Of a stretch of 64,000 bases of DNA, positions 35,769-44,382 are shown in pieces. Source of the DNA: Arthrobacter terrae (GTDB lineage: Bacteria > Actinomycetota > Actinomycetes > Actinomycetales > Micrococcaceae); NCBI RefSeq assembly GCF_015708085.1, contig NZ_JADNYM010000002.1, forward strand, positions 165,050 through 229,049. Direction: 5' to 3'. The notes beneath the pieces are model-generated. The model was not told the DNA's origin. It saw nothing but the letters and a program-made list of their open reading frames with translations, and searched no databases. Every line of letters begins with the position of its first letter. The stretch's first letter is position 1. The position numbers and the translations under genes are program-made.

Positions 35769-37679
35769 ATGGATTCCGCTACCCCGCTGTCCGGCGATTC
35801 GCGGGTCGGGGCAGATGCCGGTCCGCAGACGCCCTGGTGGGCCAACGCGGTGATCTATCAGATTTATCCGCGCTCCTTTGCGGACTTCAATTCCGACGGG
35901 ATGGGGGATCTGCCCGGTGTGACTTCCCGTTTGCCCTACCTGCGGCGGCTGGGTATTGACGCGATCTGGCTTTCCCCGTTTTATCTCTCCCCGCAGGCCG
36001 ATGCCGGCTATGACGTCGCAGACTACCGCGCCGTGGACCCGCGCTTTGGCGAACTGCGCGATTTTGACGCTCTGCTGGCGCAGGCACACGACATGGGGAT
36101 CAAGGTCATCGTGGATTTGGTACCAAACCACACCTCCGACGAGCACGCGTGGTTCGAAGAGGCATTGGCGGCCCCGGTCGGTTCCCCGGCGCGGGACCGT
36201 TACCTTTTCCGCGACGGGAAGGGAGCGCACGGGGAGATTCCGCCCAACAACTGGCAGTCGATTTTTGGCGGTAACGCCTGGACCCGGCTCCAGGAAGACG
36301 GCCAGCCGGGACAATGGTACCTGCACCTTTTCGATACCAAGCAGCCGGATCTGAATTGGGATAACGCCGAGGTGCGCGAGGAAATGCGCTCGGTGCTGCA
36401 TTACTGGCTGGATCGTGGGGTGGACGGCTTCCGCGTCGATGTGGCGCACGGACTTGTCAAGGAAAAGGGACTTCCGGACTGGTCCGGGCAGGCGGCGATG
36501 GTCGAAGGCAGCGATGCTTCGGACCAGGCTCCGCACACCGCTGCGCCGCAGCGGCTTCACGACGTCCTGGACCCGTCAGCGGATCCGCCGCAGTACCGGC
36601 CGAAACCGGCGATGGATCCGCCGTCACCGTACCTGGACCAGGACGGCGTGCACGAGATATACCGCGATTGGCACCAGGTGCTTATGGAATACGAGGGCGA
36701 CCGAATGATGGTAGCCGAAGCCTGGGTCGAGCCTGCCTCGCGACTGGCCAGGTACGTCCGCGAGGATGAGATGCAACAGGCTTTCAATTTCGACTTCCTG
36801 CTGGCCGGGTGGAACGCGCGGCGAATGGCCAAGGCGATCGATGAATCCCTCGACGCCGCTTCAGGGGTGGGCGCGCCGGCCACCTGGGTACTGTCCAACC
36901 ATGACACGGTGCGGCAAGCCTCCCGCTTCGGGCTCAGCGATCCGACAACTTTCCCCAAGGGAATTAGTTCCGAAGACGAGCAGCCCGATGAGGAGCTCGG
37001 TCTCAGACGCGCACGCGCGGCGACCTTGATTATGCTCGGCCTGCCCGGATCGGCCTATCTCTATCAGGGTGAGGAGCTGGGGCTTCCGGAGCACACCACC
37101 TTGGCAGCCCAGGACCGCCAAGACCCCTCGTTTTTTCGGACCAACGGGGCGGAGAGCGGCCGGGATGGGTGCCGGGTCCCCTTGCCCTGGCGGGCCAACG
37201 CCCCCGGTTACGGATTTGGCGGCCCTGCTGACGGTGTCAGTGCTGACGGTGTCAGTGCTGACGGTGTCAGTGATGACAGTGTCCCCGCAGCCAGTGTCAA
37301 CGCAGCCAGTGTCACCGACATGGGCGGCACCGACATGGTACAGGCGCCGTGGCTTCCGCAACCGGAGGCATTTGCAAAATATGCCGTGGACCGGCAGGAA
37401 GGACACCCCGGTTCCACCCTGGAGTTCTACCGCCGGGCCCTGGCCCTGCGTGCGCGCCTCGACACCGGACACGGTCTGCTGATCTGGAGCCCGCTTAACA
37501 GGCCCGGCGAGGGGATCCTCGCCTACCGAAACGGATCGCTGCTGGTGCTGGCGAACGTCGGCGACGAGCCGATCCCGCTGCCGGAAGGTTACACAGTGGA
37601 ACTGGCCAGCACCGCCTCCTCGGCCGACGGCGAAGTCCTGGCCGCGAACAGCTCGGTGTGGCTGGTTCCGCGGGTTTAA
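35769..37679 (+). CDS. GH13 alpha-glucosidase
   Basis: The 636-residue cytoplasmic enzyme releases glucose from imported alpha-glucosides. GH13 signatures are IYQIYPRSFADFNSDGMGDL, DLVPNHTSDEH, GFRVDVAHG with nucleophile Asp224, VAEAWVEP with acid/base Glu317, and LSNHDT with Asp379. A run of 15-bp repeats inserts a flexible Asp/Gly/Val/Ser segment near residues 487-516, ahead of the C-terminal beta domain. ATG 35769 follows CCAGGAGGAAAAA. The gene is divergent from the transporter and shares its operator. Confidence 0.92.
   Translation: MDSATPLSGDSRVGADAGPQTPWWANAVIYQIYPRSFADFNSDGMGDLPGVTSRLPYLRRLGIDAIWLSPFYLSPQADAGYDVADYRAVDPRFGELRDFDALLAQAHDMGIKVIVDLVPNHTSDEHAWFEEALAAPVGSPARDRYLFRDGKGAHGEIPPNNWQSIFGGNAWTRLQEDGQPGQWYLHLFDTKQPDLNWDNAEVREEMRSVLHYWLDRGVDGFRVDVAHGLVKEKGLPDWSGQAAMVEGSDASDQAPHTAAPQRLHDVLDPSADPPQYRPKPAMDPPSPYLDQDGVHEIYRDWHQVLMEYEGDRMMVAEAWVEPASRLARYVREDEMQQAFNFDFLLAGWNARRMAKAIDESLDAASGVGAPATWVLSNHDTVRQASRFGLSDPTTFPKGISSEDEQPDEELGLRRARAATLIMLGLPGSAYLYQGEELGLPEHTTLAAQDRQDPSFFRTNGAESGRDGCRVPLPWRANAPGYGFGGPADGVSADGVSADGVSDDSVPAASVNAASVTDMGGTDMVQAPWLPQPEAFAKYAVDRQEGHPGSTLEFYRRALALRARLDTGHGLLIWSPLNRPGEGILAYRNGSLLVLANVGDEPIPLPEGYTVELASTASSADGEVLAANSSVWLVPRV
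37227..37316 (+). repeat. 15-bp minisatellite inside the alpha-glucosidase gene
   Basis: Three exact copies of GCTGACGGTGTCAGT (37227-37271) are followed by three diverged copies (37272-37316). Each adds five residues of the type Ala-Asp-Gly-Val-Ser, so copy number changes would keep the frame. Confidence 0.9.
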
Positions 37680-37697
37680 GACGTTCCCCGCTGTGCC

Positions 37698-38318
37698 CTA
37701 CTCGACGCGGTCGACCCTGGTAAACCTGGTTCGCGTCCCCGATCCGATACTCAGTAGGACCGGTAATTGACGGCCGGCCACCAGGTCCAGCGCCCGGACC
37801 AGGGTGGACACCTCTGCCGCCACCTTGTGCGGGGAGACCCCTTGCCGCGGGAAAACGTGCACCCGCAGCGCCGGCCGGCCGCGTACCTCGTAGGTGCTTA
37901 CCGTCGCGGCCAGCAGGTCCGTACGTTCGGCCAGCGCCGTTTTAAGCGCCTGCTCCGCCACGGCGCCGCTGATAACCACCCGGCCGGCTGCGCCGTCGTC
38001 ATCCGCGTCACCATATTCATCCGCGAGAATATTGCTGCGTCCCTTGCCCTGGTTCGCAATCCACGCCACCATCGCAATAATCAGCGCCACCAGAACCAGC
38101 GATACCACTATCCAGATCCAGCTGTTACTGCGCCCGGGCAAAATGGTTCCCGCCGCCAGGGAACTCAGTTGTTCCGTTGCGGGCTTCGCCCAGTCCTGCC
38201 ACCAACGCCCCACCACGGGGATCGACGCGAGAGCAATCAGAAGCGCTCCCGCTCCGAGGAAGATCAGCCCCAAAAGGCCAAGGAGCAGCCGGTTAAGGGC
38301 CCGCGGCGTGCCGTTCAT
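37698..38318 (-). CDS. AmaP-like alkaline shock membrane anchor protein (cluster I)
   Basis: The 206-residue protein has two membrane helices (about 11-33 and 67-88) and a cytoplasmic alpha-beta domain (AVAEQALKTALAERTDLL, RPALRVHVFPRQGVSP), the layout of AmaP, which holds Asp23 at the membrane. It is the last of five overlapping genes and has a matching paralogue at 60126-60743. Confidence 0.75.
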   Translation of the reverse strand: MNGTPRALNRLLLGLLGLIFLGAGALLIALASIPVVGRWWQDWAKPATEQLSSLAAGTILPGRSNSWIWIVVSLVLVALIIAMVAWIANQGKGRSNILADEYGDADDDGAAGRVVISGAVAEQALKTALAERTDLLAATVSTYEVRGRPALRVHVFPRQGVSPHKVAAEVSTLVRALDLVAGRQLPVLLSIGSGTRTRFTRVDRVE

Positions 38319-38917
38319 ACGCCGACCACCCCGACGGCGGCCACGTTAATTCTCACTTGCGGCCGCGGTTCCAGTGCCATCCGGCCCGCTTCCTCCTGCA
38401 CAGCGGCATGTACCGCCGATTCATCCACCGGTACCCCTGAAGTGGGACGGATATTGACCGTCACCGCCCGGCGCGAAAGGACCACCAGGACCTGCTCCCG
38501 GGTAACCCCGGCCGCAAGCCTGGCACACCGGGCCAGCGCAGATGCAATCACCTCATCATCGGCCACTACGGCTATCCGGTCATCAGCAATCACGTGCCGT
38601 GACCGCTTCCCCGGCAGCACGGCCGTAAAAAAAAATACCAGTCCGAGCAAAGCCAGCAGAGCTCCCAGCGCAGCCAGCAGCCCCGGTTCAATACCTTCGG
38701 GAAGATCAGCGACCCGCTGGGCCGCCGTGAGCGGATCTGCCAGCCAAGGCGGCTGGCCAAGCGCACGCAGCGCAGACTCCAGCAGAAAATAGACAGCAAT
38801 AACAGTCACGGTCACTGCAGCAACAGTGGACAGTGCAGCCCGGGAGGAATGGCTCTCGCGCCGGAGCACTCGCCGCATTAGCTTCGCGTCGGAAACAGGC
38901 TTACTCATCGCAGACAC
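38315..38917 (-). CDS. DUF6286 membrane protein (cluster I)
   Basis: This 200-residue protein has two membrane helices (about 31-51 and 79-100) followed by a soluble domain with IADDRIAVVADDEVIASALARCARL and a VLSRRAVTVNI strand. DUF6286 proteins are part of actinobacterial Asp23/Gls24 operons. It overlaps the AmaP-like gene by four bases. The start is GTG 38917; ATG 38908 is nearly equal and neither has a clear ribosome site. The paralogue is 59493-60080. Confidence 0.75.
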   Translation of the reverse strand: MSAMSKPVSDAKLMRRVLRRESHSSRAALSTVAAVTVTVIAVYFLLESALRALGQPPWLADPLTAAQRVADLPEGIEPGLLAALGALLALLGLVFFFTAVLPGKRSRHVIADDRIAVVADDEVIASALARCARLAAGVTREQVLVVLSRRAVTVNIRPTSGVPVDESAVHAAVQEEAGRMALEPRPQVRINVAAVGVVGV

Positions 38918-38921
38918 TTTT

Positions 38922-39305
38922 TCATCGGACCCGGCTCCGTTCCGTCGCCCGGACTCCGGTAATCCGGATATTCACGCGGCTCAGGCCGGAGCCGCTTAGC
39001 GCTGCCACCCGGTCAAGGATGGCAACTTTCGCATGGACCGCACGGGACCAAATGGGTCCGCCGTGGGCGGCGACCCGATCGGGATCGCGCACGACGGCGG
39101 TCAGCGGCGGGATGCCGATCGGCAACGACACAGACAGCGCAAGCAGGCCACCGTCATCGGCGAAGCTGACGCGCACGTCTGCCGGCGCCACATCGAAAAT
39201 TTCCGCAGCAGCCCCTCGAGCCACACTGGTCAGGGCCTGTGTGCTTATCCTGTTGTGACCCGCCAAGGAACCGGACTCCCCCTGCCGTGCGGCGCCGCCG
39301 GTCAC
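38922..39305 (-). CDS. Asp23/Gls24-like protein, short form (cluster I)
   Basis: The 127-residue protein resembles a divergent Asp23 domain: an N-terminal helix (LTSVARGAAAEIFDVAPADV), strands LLALSVSLPIGIPPL, then a helix and the closing SRVNIRITGVRA strand that mirrors the Asp23 ending. It follows the DUF2273 gene with a four-base overlap. Its paralogue is 59062-59496. Confidence 0.65.
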   Translation of the reverse strand: MTGGAARQGESGSLAGHNRISTQALTSVARGAAAEIFDVAPADVRVSFADDGGLLALSVSLPIGIPPLTAVVRDPDRVAAHGGPIWSRAVHAKVAILDRVAALSGSGLSRVNIRITGVRATERSRVR

Positions 39306-39493
39306 GATGATGAGCGTCTTCCCGTGACGGCGTCAGCAACGCTGCGCAGATCAAGCTTTCCATCGGCTGCCCGCCCAATCAGCGCTCCCACAGCCATGAA
39401 AACTGCCGCACCGACGAAACCCCAGAAGCCAAAAGCGAATGCCATAAAGGCAAGAAACGCACCGATTCCGATGCCAAGGATGGTTCGATTCAC
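39302..39493 (-). CDS. DUF2273 small membrane protein (cluster I)
   Basis: The 63-residue protein is almost wholly membrane-embedded, with two close helices rich in Gly, Phe and Ala and then GRAADGKLDLRSV. The 'G(R)xx(D/E)GKLD' ending is shared with the paralogue at 58886-59065 and marks DUF2273 members that go with Asp23. It overlaps its neighbours by four bases on both sides. Confidence 0.8.
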   Translation of the reverse strand: MNRTILGIGIGAFLAFMAFAFGFWGFVGAAVFMAVGALIGRAADGKLDLRSVADAVTGRRSSS

Positions 39494-39954
39494 AGCTGCT
39501 CTCCATATCCGGCGGGGCGTTCCCCAGCCGCGGCACGGACCGCAAAGGCACTGTGCCGGGAACGACCCGGCAGCTTCTGCTGCCCGGCGCCGGGAAGATG
39601 GACGTCATTGACTTCCACATTGACCTCACTGACGTTCAACCCCACGAGGTTTTCGACAGCAACATAAACCGCAGCCCGGACGCCGTCGGCCATCTGCTGG
39701 AGCTCAATTCCGTACTCGGCCACTAAATTGACGTCCAGCGCGGTCTGCGTTGCGCCCACTTCGGCACGCACCCCGGTGCTCCCGAGCGAACGTCCGGCGC
39801 CGGTGCCAAGGGCATGAACGCCCGGGACCGAACGCGCTGCCAGCCCCGCCACTTTCGCCACCGCCGATTCGGAAATTATTGTCCGTCCCGCCCTGACCGC
39901 AGCAACCGGCGTCTGACTGGATCCAGCCATCAACGGCACGCCCTGGTGCTCCAT
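39490..39954 (-). CDS. Asp23/Gls24 family envelope stress response protein (cluster I)
   Basis: The 154-residue protein has the Asp23 core: GRTIISESAVAKVAGLAARSVPGVHALG, a strand-rich TALDVNLVAEYGIELQQMADGVR, and GLNVSEVNVEVNDVHLP at the end. The family forms membrane-anchored patches that act in cell envelope stress and alkaline shock. ATG 39954 follows AGGAGG at 9 nt. It is the first gene of cluster I; the tRNA group lies upstream. Confidence 0.9.
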   Translation of the reverse strand: MEHQGVPLMAGSSQTPVAAVRAGRTIISESAVAKVAGLAARSVPGVHALGTGAGRSLGSTGVRAEVGATQTALDVNLVAEYGIELQQMADGVRAAVYVAVENLVGLNVSEVNVEVNDVHLPGAGQQKLPGRSRHSAFAVRAAAGERPAGYGEQL

Positions 39955-40073
39955 CCCATGTCGCCTCCTTCTGCTGAGTCCTGCTGCCCTTGCTCTTACC
40001 GTAACCTTATGCACCGGCACGTATGCAGGCAACGCTACGTCCAGGCCGCCTGCACCGGCAGAGTTAAAGCGAA

Positions 40074-40112
40074 AAGACCCGCGGCTCCCATGCATTGGGA
40101 ACTACGGGTCTT
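40074..40112 (-). terminator. Terminator after the tRNA cluster
   Basis: On the minus strand an 8-bp stem (AAGACCCG / CGGGTCTT) plus an inner stem ends in a UCUUUU run, directly downstream of tRNA-Phe. Confidence 0.75.
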
Positions 40113-40116
40113 CCAG

Positions 40117-40192
40117 TGGTGGCTCCGACCGGCGTCGATCCGGTGACCTTTCGATTTTCAGTCGAACGCTCTACCAACTGAGCTACAGAGCC
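40117..40192 (-). tRNA. tRNA-Phe (GAA)
   Basis: The minus strand folds as a standard tRNA with GGCTCTG acceptor, D arm TAGCTCAGTTGGTAGAGC, anticodon loop CTGAAAA (anticodon GAA), and T arm with GGTCG-type stem. CCA is encoded at 40119-40117. Confidence 0.95.
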
Positions 40193-40250
40193 TTGGTGAA
40201 GTCAAACTACCTACGTCACCTGATTTGACGGATCTCTCCACAAACCAAAG

Positions 40251-40324
40251 CGACCCTGACGGGACTCGAACCCGCGACCTCCGCCGTGACAGGGCGGCGC
40301 GCTAACCAACTGCGCTACAGGGCC
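40251..40324 (-). tRNA. tRNA-Asp (GTC)
   Basis: Acceptor GGCCCTG pairs with CAGGGTC, the D arm is GCGCAGTTGGTTAGCGC, the anticodon loop CTGTCAC gives anticodon GTC, and the T arm reads CGGGTTCGAGTCCCG. Discriminator base G. CCA is not encoded. Confidence 0.95.
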
Positions 40325-40400
40325 TTGCAATTCCACGCTTCCGCATGAAACAAGAGTTACATCATATCAGTCTTTTCGAACCGATCATGCTGCTCTCTTG

Positions 40401-40473
40401 TACCCCCAACGGGATTCGAACCCGTGCCGCCGCCGTGAAAGGGCGGTGTCCTAGGCCGCTAGACGATGGGGGC
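40401..40473 (-). tRNA. tRNA-Glu (TTC)
   Basis: Acceptor GCCCCCA pairs with TGGGGGT, the D arm is TCTAGCGGCCTAGGA, the anticodon loop CTTTCAC gives TTC, and the T arm reads CGGGTTCGAATCCCG. It is first of the Glu-Asp-Phe set on the minus strand. CCA is not encoded. Confidence 0.95.
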
Positions 40474-40620
40474 ATCGGACACATTCGAGACCCTCACAGT
40501 TGCCTGCAATCCTCCCGAAGTGGACTTAGAAAACTATAGGGCCTCGGCAGGGAATACACAAAACGCCGGGTGCCGTTTAGCGCCGGCTGGGTAGAGCCAG
40601 GACAAGAGTACGCTGGAGCC

Positions 40621-41028
40621 ATGCCTCGTGATCCTCTGGCGTCCATGCCGTATTTTGGCCGGTGCGAACTCACGCTGGCGGAATTTCAGGACGCTGCCGA
40701 GGCCGCAGTGGCCCGCATTCCGCCGGAACTGGCGCAGGCTATGACAAATGTCGCCTTCTTCATTGAAGAGCGGTACAACCCGGGGCCGAACGAAGATCCA
40801 CAGACGTCACTGCTGGGACTCTATGAGGGAACGCCGCTGACCGAACGCGACGGGTGGTGGGATGCCGGCTCATTGCCCGACAGGATCACTCTCTACCGAC
40901 AGACAATCCTGGACAGCTGCCTCTCACGGGAGGAAGTCATTGACGAAATCACTGTGACGGTGGTTCACGAAATTGCGCACCATTTTGGCATCGACGACGA
41001 ACGGCTGCATGCGTTGGGGTGGGGCTGA
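40621..41028 (+). CDS. Metallopeptidase family protein (minimal zincin)
   Basis: The 135-residue protein belongs to the small zincin-like family that carries HEIAHHFGID (His116, Glu117, His120 and a third ligand downstream). The N-terminus is helical (FQDAAEAAVARIPPELAQAM), with NVAFFIEERYNPGP and LLGLYEGTPLTER as family blocks. ATG 40621 is chosen over an open frame from 40570 by family start. Its substrate is unknown. Confidence 0.88.
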   Translation: MPRDPLASMPYFGRCELTLAEFQDAAEAAVARIPPELAQAMTNVAFFIEERYNPGPNEDPQTSLLGLYEGTPLTERDGWWDAGSLPDRITLYRQTILDSCLSREEVIDEITVTVVHEIAHHFGIDDERLHALGWG

Positions 41029-41372
41029 CGTCGGCGGCAGCAGCGGGTGCAGACAGCGGGCTGCGCGGCACCGTCGGCGCAGCCGAGGCACTGGTGGCAA
41101 CGACACGCCGCCGCCAATGAGACCAAATGACACCCGTGTTGTTCATGTTATTCATGTGTTTAATGTTGCCAAAGTGACGTAGGCAACGTAGCCTCGGGAC
41201 TGCTGTGTGAATGCAGCCCGGCTATCTCCTGTCCCGCCCGCGAGCCCGCTTCCGTCGAAGCGCCGGCTATCTGGTCGGCTCCGGGAACGATACCTCCCCG
41301 ATCGACGATCGCTTGTCTGTAGACGTCTACAGACCCGTGCATTCATGCGCCGAGCCGTAGTGAGGTTATGGA
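41029..41372. other. Non-coding stretch upstream of the NlpC/P60 gene
   Basis: No gene is supported in these 344 bp. A small repeat-like run (GTTGTTCATGTTATTCATGTG at about 41138) and a 20-bp palindrome near the NlpC start are the only structures. I looked for a cyclic-di-AMP riboswitch, which often precedes such genes, and see no clear match. Confidence 0.6.
41315..41334. promoter_or_regulatory. 20-bp perfect palindrome upstream of the NlpC/P60 gene
   Basis: GTCTGTAGACGTCTACAGAC is fully self-complementary, a typical dimeric-regulator site. It lies 38 nt before the ATG at 41373. The regulator is unknown. Confidence 0.6.
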
Positions 41373-42977
41373 ATGAGTCTGGCGCAGCGTTGCACACGGA
41401 GCTCACGGACACCGTCCGGAGGTACCGCCGATGAACTTTCCACCGCTGGCGTTGGTCCGCGAACGGGACGCAATCTCAGCGATGTCCGGCTGCGTACTTT
41501 GGCCCGCGGCACCGCGATGGCGGCCACCGCGGTCCTGCTCACCGGCTCTTTTCTCTCCCCGGCTCAGGCCGCGCAAGCAGCAGCCCCCTACCCGGCAGCA
41601 TTTCCTGCCAGCCCGCAGGCTCCTTCCGCCGACGACATCGCTGCGGCGAAGGGCAACGAGGCAGCCACGAGGACCGAAACCGACAAAATTGAATCCCTGC
41701 TCGACGACGCCACCAGGAATCTCGAGGGCACCGTCACTACCTCGATGCGCGCCAGCGGCGACTACACCGGCGCGCTGGTGATCTCACAGGACAAGCACGC
41801 GGCAGCCGATGCCGCACAGGCCAAGGCCGACACCGCCGGCCAGGCATCCGTCAAGGCCAAGGTACAGGTGGGCCAACTGGCTGGAGACCTCTACAAGAAC
41901 GGCGGGATGACGCCGAGCGTGCAATCCCTGCTCAGTGGGGCCGCCTCAGCGGACTCGTTGTATCAGGCCTCCACCCTAATGGTGCTGGGTGAGAACCGCA
42001 GCAAGACATTCCAGACCGCTGAGTTCACCGCGTCCACCGCGAATTCGCTCCGGGACCAGGCCAATGCTGCACGCAAGGCCGCCGACGACGCCACTAAGGC
42101 AGCCGAGGACGCCAAGACGAGGGCTGTGGCCGCGAACGAGGCGCAAAAAGCGGTCGTCAGCGACAATGCACGTCAACGCACAGGTCTCGTGGAACAGCTG
42201 GCGGCCCTGCACAGTACGACCGTGGCTCTGGAAGATGCCAGAGTCACTATGCTGGAGACGCAAAAAGCCGAGGCCAAGCTGACGGCACTAGTCGCGGCGT
42301 CCTCGAGCCAGCCAGCTCCCGTCGCTCCGCCTGCCGGTGGCACAGCCGCTGCCGGAACTCCAAGCGGCGGCAATTCCAACGCAGGAACTGACGGGACCAG
42401 CAAGCCTGCGCCGCCCGCCCCTGCTCCGGTGGTTGCGCCCGTCGTCGCACAGCCTGCGCCTGCCCCAGCACCAGCTCCGGCACCGGCGCCTGCCCCAGCA
42501 CCGGCCCCGGCACCAGCTCCGGCACCAGCACCGGCCCCGGCACCGGCCCCGGCACCAGCACCGGCCCCGGCCCCGCCGGTGGCTGCACCTCCTACGGGCA
42601 ACGGCATTGCCGGTATGGTCAATTTCGCAATGAATCAAATCGGCAAGCCCTACGTCTATGGCGGCGACGGACCGAACGTCTTCGATTGTTCCGGATTGGT
42701 TCACCGGGCCTTCGCCTCGGTCGGCATCAACGTTGCCCGGACCGGCACTCCACAGTTCTGGAATGCACCGGTCCGGGTCCCACTGAGCCAAATGCAGTAC
42801 GGCGATCTTCTGGTGTTCGATGAATACCCGGCCGGCAGCGGCAATTTTGGCCACATAGCGATCTACATTGGTGGCGGCAAGGTAGTGCAGGCGCTTAGCC
42901 CTGCACAGGGAATCCAAGTCACCGAGCTGTCCTGGATGTCCGGAATGTCCCTCTATCCGTACGCCGCCCGGTACTAA
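41373..42977 (+). CDS. Secreted NlpC/P60 peptidoglycan endopeptidase with coiled coil and Pro-Ala linker
   Basis: The 534-residue protein has a long basic N-terminus and a membrane-spanning export signal (TAMAATAVLLTGSFLSPAQA), then an RipA/CwlO-like coiled coil (about 95-310, Ala/Lys/Glu-rich). A Pro-Ala linker follows (about 330-405), then an NlpC/P60 domain with GKPYVYGG, FDCSGLV (Cys439), FGHIAIYIG (His494) and ELSW. It should cut peptide stems during cell separation. ATG 41373 follows GAGGTTATGGA. The repeat DNA of the linker may vary in length. Confidence 0.9.
   Translation: MSLAQRCTRSSRTPSGGTADELSTAGVGPRTGRNLSDVRLRTLARGTAMAATAVLLTGSFLSPAQAAQAAAPYPAAFPASPQAPSADDIAAAKGNEAATRTETDKIESLLDDATRNLEGTVTTSMRASGDYTGALVISQDKHAAADAAQAKADTAGQASVKAKVQVGQLAGDLYKNGGMTPSVQSLLSGAASADSLYQASTLMVLGENRSKTFQTAEFTASTANSLRDQANAARKAADDATKAAEDAKTRAVAANEAQKAVVSDNARQRTGLVEQLAALHSTTVALEDARVTMLETQKAEAKLTALVAASSSQPAPVAPPAGGTAAAGTPSGGNSNAGTDGTSKPAPPAPAPVVAPVVAQPAPAPAPAPAPAPAPAPAPAPAPAPAPAPAPAPAPAPAPAPPVAAPPTGNGIAGMVNFAMNQIGKPYVYGGDGPNVFDCSGLVHRAFASVGINVARTGTPQFWNAPVRVPLSQMQYGDLLVFDEYPAGSGNFGHIAIYIGGGKVVQALSPAQGIQVTELSWMSGMSLYPYAARY
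42449..42585 (+). repeat. Pro-Ala coding repeat in the NlpC/P60 linker
   Basis: About 23 Pro-Ala dipeptides in a row are encoded by degenerate hexamers (GC[GCT]CC[TAGC]). The opposite strand gives an artefactual Gly-Ala frame. Confidence 0.9.
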
Positions 42978-43014
42978 CCGGTCGTCAAGTCCTGGTGAGC
43001 GCGGGGATGAAGGG

Positions 43015-44043
43015 TCAGCCCTTAAATACCGGGCCGAAGTCCGCACGGTCGTCGAGCCTCGGGTCGCCGGTCTTATCCTGAACCACCATGACCGGTCCCT
43101 TCGCGTGATGCAGCACGCCGTCCGTCGTCGAGCCCAAGAGCATGCCGGCGAAGCCGCCGCGCCCGCGGGTACCCAGGACCAGCAGCTCCGATGATTTGGT
43201 GGCCTCGATCAGCACCTCCACCGGCGGGCCCTCGACCAGCTCAGTTTCAATCGGCAGCCCGGGGAAGTGGCTCTGCAGCCAGCTCTTGCCGGCCGCCAAC
43301 TGCTCACGAATGTCCTTGAACAGTGACTCTCTATCCAGCGGCGTCGGCACCCATGCCAACGAACCGTTGTAGGGCGGGACCGCACAAATTACCTGCAGAG
43401 TGCGGCCGGCAAGCCGGGCCTGTTCGGCAGCTTTTACTACCGCCAGCCGCGCACGGTCGGAGCCGTCCACACCGACTGAAACCACATTGCGTACTTCCAC
43501 TTTCTCCGCCGTACCGCGCCGGGCTGATGACGCGGAGGCCGGTTCGCCAAGGCGCTCACCACAGATCAACGGAATGGTCACCGTGGGGCAGCTTGAATGA
43601 GCCGGCAGTGCACTGCTGACGGATCCGAGCAGCCGCCCCAGGAAGCCGCCCTTGCCGCGCGAGCCGAAGACCAGCAGCTCCGCAGTCTCGGACATTTCCC
43701 GCAGGACTCCGGCCGCGTCGCCGTTTTCCACCCGGGCGTCCATTTCAATGTTGTAGTCCGCCACCTTGGCGGCGGCCTGCTGCAGGACAGCCTCCGCGCC
43801 CTGCCGGATAACGTCGTCGTCAACCGTTGCATAACCACCGTCCAGCCCGGACGCGGCAAAAATCGGCACTGTGTAGGCCGTCACCAAATGGAGCGGCCGG
43901 CCCCGCCGCTGTGCCTCCCGTGCGGCCCAGACAAGCGCGCAATCCCCCTGCTCTGAGCCGTCCAGCCCTACGACTATGCCAGTAGGTGCGGGAATTTCAC
44001 GAGCCTGATTCCCTGCGTCACTGCTGCCCATCGATTCGTCCAC
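43015..44043 (-). CDS. Tandem universal stress protein
   Basis: The 342-residue protein has two UspA domains. Each starts with a VGxDGS-type strand (VVGLDGSEQGDCALVWAA; SVGVDGSDRARLAVVKAA) and ends in a nucleotide-binding glycine motif (VFGSRGKGGFLGRLLGS; VLGTRGRGGFAGMLLGS), so ATP binding is likely. GTG 44043 is preferred since AAGGAG lies 7 nt upstream. It converges on the NlpC/P60 gene. Confidence 0.92.
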   Translation of the reverse strand: MDESMGSSDAGNQAREIPAPTGIVVGLDGSEQGDCALVWAAREAQRRGRPLHLVTAYTVPIFAASGLDGGYATVDDDVIRQGAEAVLQQAAAKVADYNIEMDARVENGDAAGVLREMSETAELLVFGSRGKGGFLGRLLGSVSSALPAHSSCPTVTIPLICGERLGEPASASSARRGTAEKVEVRNVVSVGVDGSDRARLAVVKAAEQARLAGRTLQVICAVPPYNGSLAWVPTPLDRESLFKDIREQLAAGKSWLQSHFPGLPIETELVEGPPVEVLIEATKSSELLVLGTRGRGGFAGMLLGSTTDGVLHHAKGPVMVVQDKTGDPRLDDRADFGPVFKG

Positions 44044-44382
44044 GACATTGCTCCTTTGTGGTTCAGGCGGCACCCGCCGACTGCACAGACGCCAGTCAGC
44101 GGCCCTGAATGTGACTATTGCCGGTTAGCCAGTGCGCGTCAAGTTGGCCGTCCCGGACAGACGTACAACGACGGCGGCGGGACAGCAGGCATGTCCACGT
44201 CCGCCAAATGCCGGCAAAGTGCTACCCAGAAATTCGAAACGTCTGTAGTGTTCGAGAAAGTGCGGATTCGTTCGATGGTTTCTTTCCATACCCAGCCACA
44301 CTGCCTACGCAGCTTCCGCGGTCCGTGGCCGTGCGCTGAAGAATGCTGCGGTCCTGAACGCCGTTGAAGGAGGAAGTACCCG
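44044..44382. other. Divergent intergenic region without a gene
   Basis: These 339 bp separate the stress protein from the flavoprotein-like gene. Small ORFs here lack ribosome sites and family features. The only element seen is GAAGGAGGAAG at 44366-44376, the ribosome site of the next gene. Confidence 0.5.

Noticed and set aside
41029..41372. Cyclic-di-AMP riboswitch before the NlpC/P60 gene
   Set aside because: I looked for the conserved ydaO-type blocks and found none; only the 20-bp palindrome is clear.
42173..42622. Gly-Ala-rich minus-strand frame (PE-PGRS-like appearance)
   Set aside because: It is the reverse of the Pro-Ala linker repeat of the NlpC/P60 gene.
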